A stretch of 16,939 bases of DNA from JAKACU01 sp021821185 (lineage in GTDB: Bacteria > Bacillota > Bacilli > Alicyclobacillales > SLC66). The notes beneath the pieces were generated by a model. It made no database searches, was not told the origin of the DNA, and saw only the letters and a list, made by a program, of their open reading frames with translations. The stretch spans positions 1 to 16,939 of the forward strand of contig DAHWJX010000007.1 in assembly GCA_027343965.1 (NCBI GenBank), in the 5' to 3' direction. This document shows, one piece after another, positions 13,958 through 16,939 of this stretch (the stretch's first letter is position 1; each line of letters opens with the position of its first letter). Position numbers and translations under genes: made by a program.

Positions 13958-15082
13958 ATGAAAATATCGATCACACTCAAGGTGGTGTCCGTGTATACGG
14001 TAATCGCTGTTGGCTCGTTGATTTTAGCGGGTTACTTAACCAATCAGGGTATTCACAACTACGTTCAGACTGTCCCTATTAATTCTCTACAATCCCATGT
14101 TCCTCCGAGACTCTCCATGCAAAATCCACCTGTCATGGAGCAAAAGGTGACCAAAGCTGTCGCTTCATTTGCTAGAGTATCCGATTTGCAGCGCATAGCG
14201 TCACAAATTTGGTGGACTGTGGAACTAGGATTAATGGTGTCGACCGTTATCACTATCCTTGTCGGCGCATTTGTACTGCGGCGACTGATGCGTCCTGCAG
14301 CAATCCTAAAACGGGCCATGAGTCAAGTGCAAAAGCGTAATTTTTCCCCTGTACAAACCATGCGGACAGGAGATGAATGGGAAGATATCTCTCTGGCGTT
14401 TGCTGATATGGTGCAATCCTTGCAATCGTATGATGAGGCGCACAAGCGTTTTTTGCAAAATGCGTCTCATGAACTGAAAACTCCTCTGATGGCGATTCGC
14501 GGCTATACAGAAGGCGTGCGCGATGGTGTTTTCTCAGGGAATGAATCATCACGCATCTTGGATATTGTCGTACAAGAAAGCGTCCGAATGAAAAAATTGG
14601 TTGATGAACTCATTGATTTATCGAAACTTGAAACGTTAGAAGAAATTTACGAGTTTGCTCCTGTGTCATTGCAAAAGGTCATTCGCCAAACGATAGAATT
14701 GCTTGCGCCTCTGGCGGACCAACGTCAGGTTAAGGTTTTGTGGCAGCAGGAGATAACCGAACACTTTTTGAATATGGACATGGAAAAGATGGAGCAAGCA
14801 TTAATCAATATTATTGGAAATGCTATTCGCCACGCTAAAAGTCGTGTGGTCATTGCGTTGTCTTACGAGGAGCTTGTCCATCTTACCATCGAAGATGATG
14901 GCGAAGGTTTTCACGATGATGATGCTGCACGCGTTTTTGAACGTTTCTTTCATGGCGCCAAAGGCGATACTGGTTTAGGACTGCCAATTGCGCGTGCTAT
15001 TATCGAAAAGCATCATGGCACAATTTTGGCAGATAACGGAACGATGGGTGGGGCGCGTTTTTTGGTGCGATTGCCACGATAA
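13958..15082 (+). CDS. Sensor histidine kinase
   Basis: The membrane sensor that should phosphorylate the adjacent response regulator. Of its 374 residues, TM1 spans about 8-27 and TM2 about 84-110. They enclose an extracytoplasmic region of only some 57 residues, too short for a large ligand domain. A HAMP linker follows (about 110-160). The HisKA motif is NASHELKTPLMAIRGYTEG with His171. The ATPase domain has N-box Asn288 (GNAIRHA), DDGEGF at 313-318 and GDTGLGLPIA from 336. The catalytic residues look intact. The ATG at 13958 has AAAGGTGAG a few bases upstream. The short sensor loop suggests sensing within or near the membrane, or through a partner protein. Confidence 0.93.
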   Translation: MKISITLKVVSVYTVIAVGSLILAGYLTNQGIHNYVQTVPINSLQSHVPPRLSMQNPPVMEQKVTKAVASFARVSDLQRIASQIWWTVELGLMVSTVITILVGAFVLRRLMRPAAILKRAMSQVQKRNFSPVQTMRTGDEWEDISLAFADMVQSLQSYDEAHKRFLQNASHELKTPLMAIRGYTEGVRDGVFSGNESSRILDIVVQESVRMKKLVDELIDLSKLETLEEIYEFAPVSLQKVIRQTIELLAPLADQRQVKVLWQQEITEHFLNMDMEKMEQALINIIGNAIRHAKSRVVIALSYEELVHLTIEDDGEGFHDDDAARVFERFFHGAKGDTGLGLPIARAIIEKHHGTILADNGTMGGARFLVRLPR

Positions 15083-15098
15083 GCGGGAGAGTGAACAA

Positions 15099-16244
15099 GT
15101 GAAACGTGTATCCCTACAGCCAGCGTTGCAGCGTTATTTATTAAGTGTACTTGAGGTGGCTATTTTATTAGCCTTTGTTATGGTGATGCTCTTGCTATTT
15201 GCCAAAATCATTGTGTACATCTTGCCGTTTATCATCGGATTTGTGATTGCCGTGATTCTCTTTCCACTTGTCCATATCTTTGAGCGGTGGGGAATGTCGC
15301 GACGCATGTCGATCGTTTCGACATTGGTCTTGGTGATTGCTGTTTTACTGGGTCTAATAGGCTTTCTCGCTGTGCAGGGTGCAGAAGAAGCGATCAGCCT
15401 TTCGCAAAGCCTGCCACATTATTTTCACTCCTGGGCGTACTCTGTGTCACAATGGATCGAGCAAGGAATGGCTGTTTATGGGCATCTTCCTCCGAAAATC
15501 GTATCTGCAGTACAATCTGCAACGTTAACCGCTGTAGATCAGGTGCGTCAAGTCGCGTTGGCTGTATTATCTGGAGTTTTTTCTGGCGTAGCGTTTTTAC
15601 CTGATGTGATCGTAGTTATTGTTATTTCTGTTGTTGCGGCATACTTTTTTATGGCACAGCGAGAATCCTTGATAAATGGTCTAAAAAAGATCTTGCCCCC
15701 GGGATGGGCGCCAAAATTAGGACTTGTAGCTGGAGACGTGGGGCGCGCCTTGGCTGGACTGGCTCGTGCCCAAGTCATTTTGATTGTCGTCACGAGTGTC
15801 ATCTGCGTGATCGGGTTGCTTGTGATGGGTGTGCACTATGCGCTTATTTTAGGGATGCTCATTGGGTTGACTGGGTGGGTTCCTATCTTAGGATCGGGGA
15901 TCGTAACTTTACCTTGGGCGCTTGGTGCAGTGGCTTTGGGCAACTATGTTCTCGCTATCAAGATTTTACTCTTGCAGGCAGTCGCATCGCTCGTTCGCCA
16001 TACGATTGAGCCTAAAATTCTTGCTTCAAATATGGAGTTAGGCACGTTTGCAACTTTGTTTGGCATGTACGTGGGATTGACGAGTATTGGATTTATCGGT
16101 CTTTTGCTCGGGCCCATTTTGCTCATCGCCGTGCGTTCTTTGATTCGGGCACGAATGTTCATTGATTTTTTCCCGAATGCCGAGAAATCCGTAGTATCAT
16201 CAGAAAACGCAAATAGTGGTCAGAAATTGGATTCTGACCACTAA
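15099..16244 (+). CDS. ytvI: PerM/AI-2E family membrane protein, YtvI-like
   Basis: A polytopic inner-membrane protein of 381 residues from the PerM (AI-2E exporter-like) superfamily. There are hydrophobic segments near the N-terminus (about 12-65), a soluble region with ILPPGWAPKLG, then several C-terminal helices. The blocks ARAQVILIVVTS, LIGLTGWVPILGSG, EPKILASNMELG and ATLFGMYVGL resemble the sporulation integral membrane protein YtvI of Bacillus more than autoinducer exporters; transport function is unproven. The start is the GTG at 15099 with GGGAG about 9 bases upstream. The open frame reaches back into the kinase gene, but those residues are not family-like. It begins 16 bases after the kinase stop, so it is probably the last gene of the two-component operon. 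Confidence 0.8.
   Translation: MKRVSLQPALQRYLLSVLEVAILLAFVMVMLLLFAKIIVYILPFIIGFVIAVILFPLVHIFERWGMSRRMSIVSTLVLVIAVLLGLIGFLAVQGAEEAISLSQSLPHYFHSWAYSVSQWIEQGMAVYGHLPPKIVSAVQSATLTAVDQVRQVALAVLSGVFSGVAFLPDVIVVIVISVVAAYFFMAQRESLINGLKKILPPGWAPKLGLVAGDVGRALAGLARAQVILIVVTSVICVIGLLVMGVHYALILGMLIGLTGWVPILGSGIVTLPWALGAVALGNYVLAIKILLLQAVASLVRHTIEPKILASNMELGTFATLFGMYVGLTSIGFIGLLLGPILLIAVRSLIRARMFIDFFPNAEKSVVSSENANSGQKLDSDH
16214..16243. terminator. Hairpin between convergent ytvI and rsfA
   Basis: TAGTGGTCAGAA (16214-16225) and TTCTGACCACTA (16232-16243) form a perfect 12-bp stem with a 6-base loop. No T run follows on the plus strand. On the minus strand TTTGCGTTTT follows, so it is a better terminator for rsfA than for ytvI. 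It encodes the last residues of the YtvI-like protein. Confidence 0.6.
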
Positions 16245-16251
16245 CATGGAG

Positions 16252-16896
16252 TCATTCTGTTGTAAAACGTTCCGCATTTCCGTGTGCATCAACGCGAAAC
16301 CGTGGTTTTAGTGCATCATTTTCAGCATCGAGAAGTCTTCTGGCTCGTTCCATGATCGCAAGTAGTGTCCGCGAATCCTCTTCGATCTGCTCTGTGGCTA
16401 CCGCTGGTGCAGGTGGCGCTGCGCTAATCTGAGTGATCTGTGGTGCAACGACCGATGATGTGGAAACTATCGGTTGTGTTACGCGTTCTTCTAACTCTCG
16501 TTTTTCCCGTGCTAATTGTTTTACTTCATCGGAAAGCTCGTGATAGCGCCGTTCGAAATCGCGTAATCCTCGAATAAGGAGATCCAAGGTGAATTCATGA
16601 TCTGCCCCAAGTACGATTTGTGTTCGATTTGGCCGTCGGTTACGTCTTTCCTCTAGCGCTTTTCTACGTATCTGTTTGGCTTCGCGAATGGCGTCTTCAT
16701 AATGTCTTCGTACAACACCGTTCCAGCGATAACCGCAAGCTGCTGCTGTCCGGCCTAGCAGTGCAGCAGCTTCATCAAAAGCAACAAGCTGAGTACTACC
16801 CTCTCGAATATGTCGCAAAACAAGTTCTGCTAACGTGACATCGTCCTCGGGAGTCCATGCATCCGAACGTGAAGCCCATCGCTCCATGACTTCCAT
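16252..16896 (-). CDS. rsfA: RsfA family prespore transcriptional regulator
   Basis: A Myb/SANT-like DNA-binding regulator. RsfA in Bacillus is made in the forespore under sigma-F and modulates sigma-F-dependent genes. The 214-residue product begins with the family block: DAWTPEDDVTLAELVLRHIR, then EGSTQLVAFDEAAALLGRTA, then ACGYRWNGVVRRHYE (about 11-68). A very basic stretch with EERRNRRPNR follows. A probable coiled coil (FERRYHELSDEVKQLAREKR, about 113-140) comes next, then an Ala/Pro-rich linker and a C-terminal helical tail. The ATG at 16896 is chosen because GGAGGG lies 8 bases upstream; the frame opens at 16917, but that puts the ribosome site inside the gene. Only 43 bases upstream are visible; TATTAT there could be a -10, but its -35 would lie outside the window. 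Confidence 0.87.
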   Translation of the reverse strand: MEVMERWASRSDAWTPEDDVTLAELVLRHIREGSTQLVAFDEAAALLGRTAAACGYRWNGVVRRHYEDAIREAKQIRRKALEERRNRRPNRTQIVLGADHEFTLDLLIRGLRDFERRYHELSDEVKQLAREKRELEERVTQPIVSTSSVVAPQITQISAAPPAPAVATEQIEEDSRTLLAIMERARRLLDAENDALKPRFRVDAHGNAERFTTE

Positions 16897-16939
16897 TTCA
16901 GGTTCCCTCCAAATCATGATAATATCTTTATGTCCGAAA

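Noticed and set aside
14988..15098. A longer YtvI-like frame overlapping the kinase gene.
   Set aside because: The extra residues come from the kinase coding region in another frame; GTG 15099 has a good ribosome site.

Overview
The window looks like a chromosomal segment of a spore-forming Firmicute of class Bacilli. It carries a SpoVAF-type germination protein, an RsfA-type prespore regulator, a YtvI-like sporulation membrane protein and a probable YlaF-like small protein. Shine-Dalgarno sequences are strong, and GTG/TTG starts are common. An Alicyclobacillaceae-like source is a guess from general character, not shown by the sequence. I see no tRNA, rRNA, IS element, CRISPR array or prophage. 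No gene-free stretch exceeds 300 bases; the longest is about 220 bases (7801-8019) and holds two divergent promoters and a leader hairpin.

Left part (1-6534). A short-chain dehydrogenase, cut by the window edge, and a small exported protein of unknown function lie on the minus strand. Divergent from them are spoVAF, a class B penicillin-binding protein of the PBP2 type with its own promoter, and a class I [4Fe-4S] fumarase that follows it closely.

Middle (6535-10758). A two-HKD cardiolipin synthase runs on the minus strand to a terminator shared with the fumarase end. Next is a tiny one-gene unit for a 64-residue membrane protein, with an extended -10 promoter, a leader hairpin and a bidirectional terminator. 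Convergent with it is a gntR-MFS pair: a UTRA-type GntR regulator followed 12 bases later by a DHA2-type 14-TM efflux pump. Upstream of the regulator is a cluster of ATGTC/GACAT repeats that looks like an operator. A further 64-residue membrane protein on the minus strand ends in a clean terminator.

Right part (10875-16244). A co-directional run starts with mutY. It continues with a HesB/IscA-like gene interrupted in frame by TGA, a FadR-type GntR regulator, a small two-TM protein, an OmpR/PhoB response regulator, its histidine kinase and a YtvI-like permease. rsfA converges on it from the right edge.

The main result is the HesB-like gene at 11964-12269. Its TGA stands exactly where this family has its conserved Cys (G-x-G-G context). 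The frame continues to a full-length end with a Cys-Cys terminus. A perfect 7-bp hairpin with a 5-base loop containing GG begins 18 bases after the TGA, at the place expected of a bacterial SECIS. The gene is best read as a selenoprotein rather than a pseudogene, which implies that this organism has the Sec machinery (selA, selB, selC, selD).
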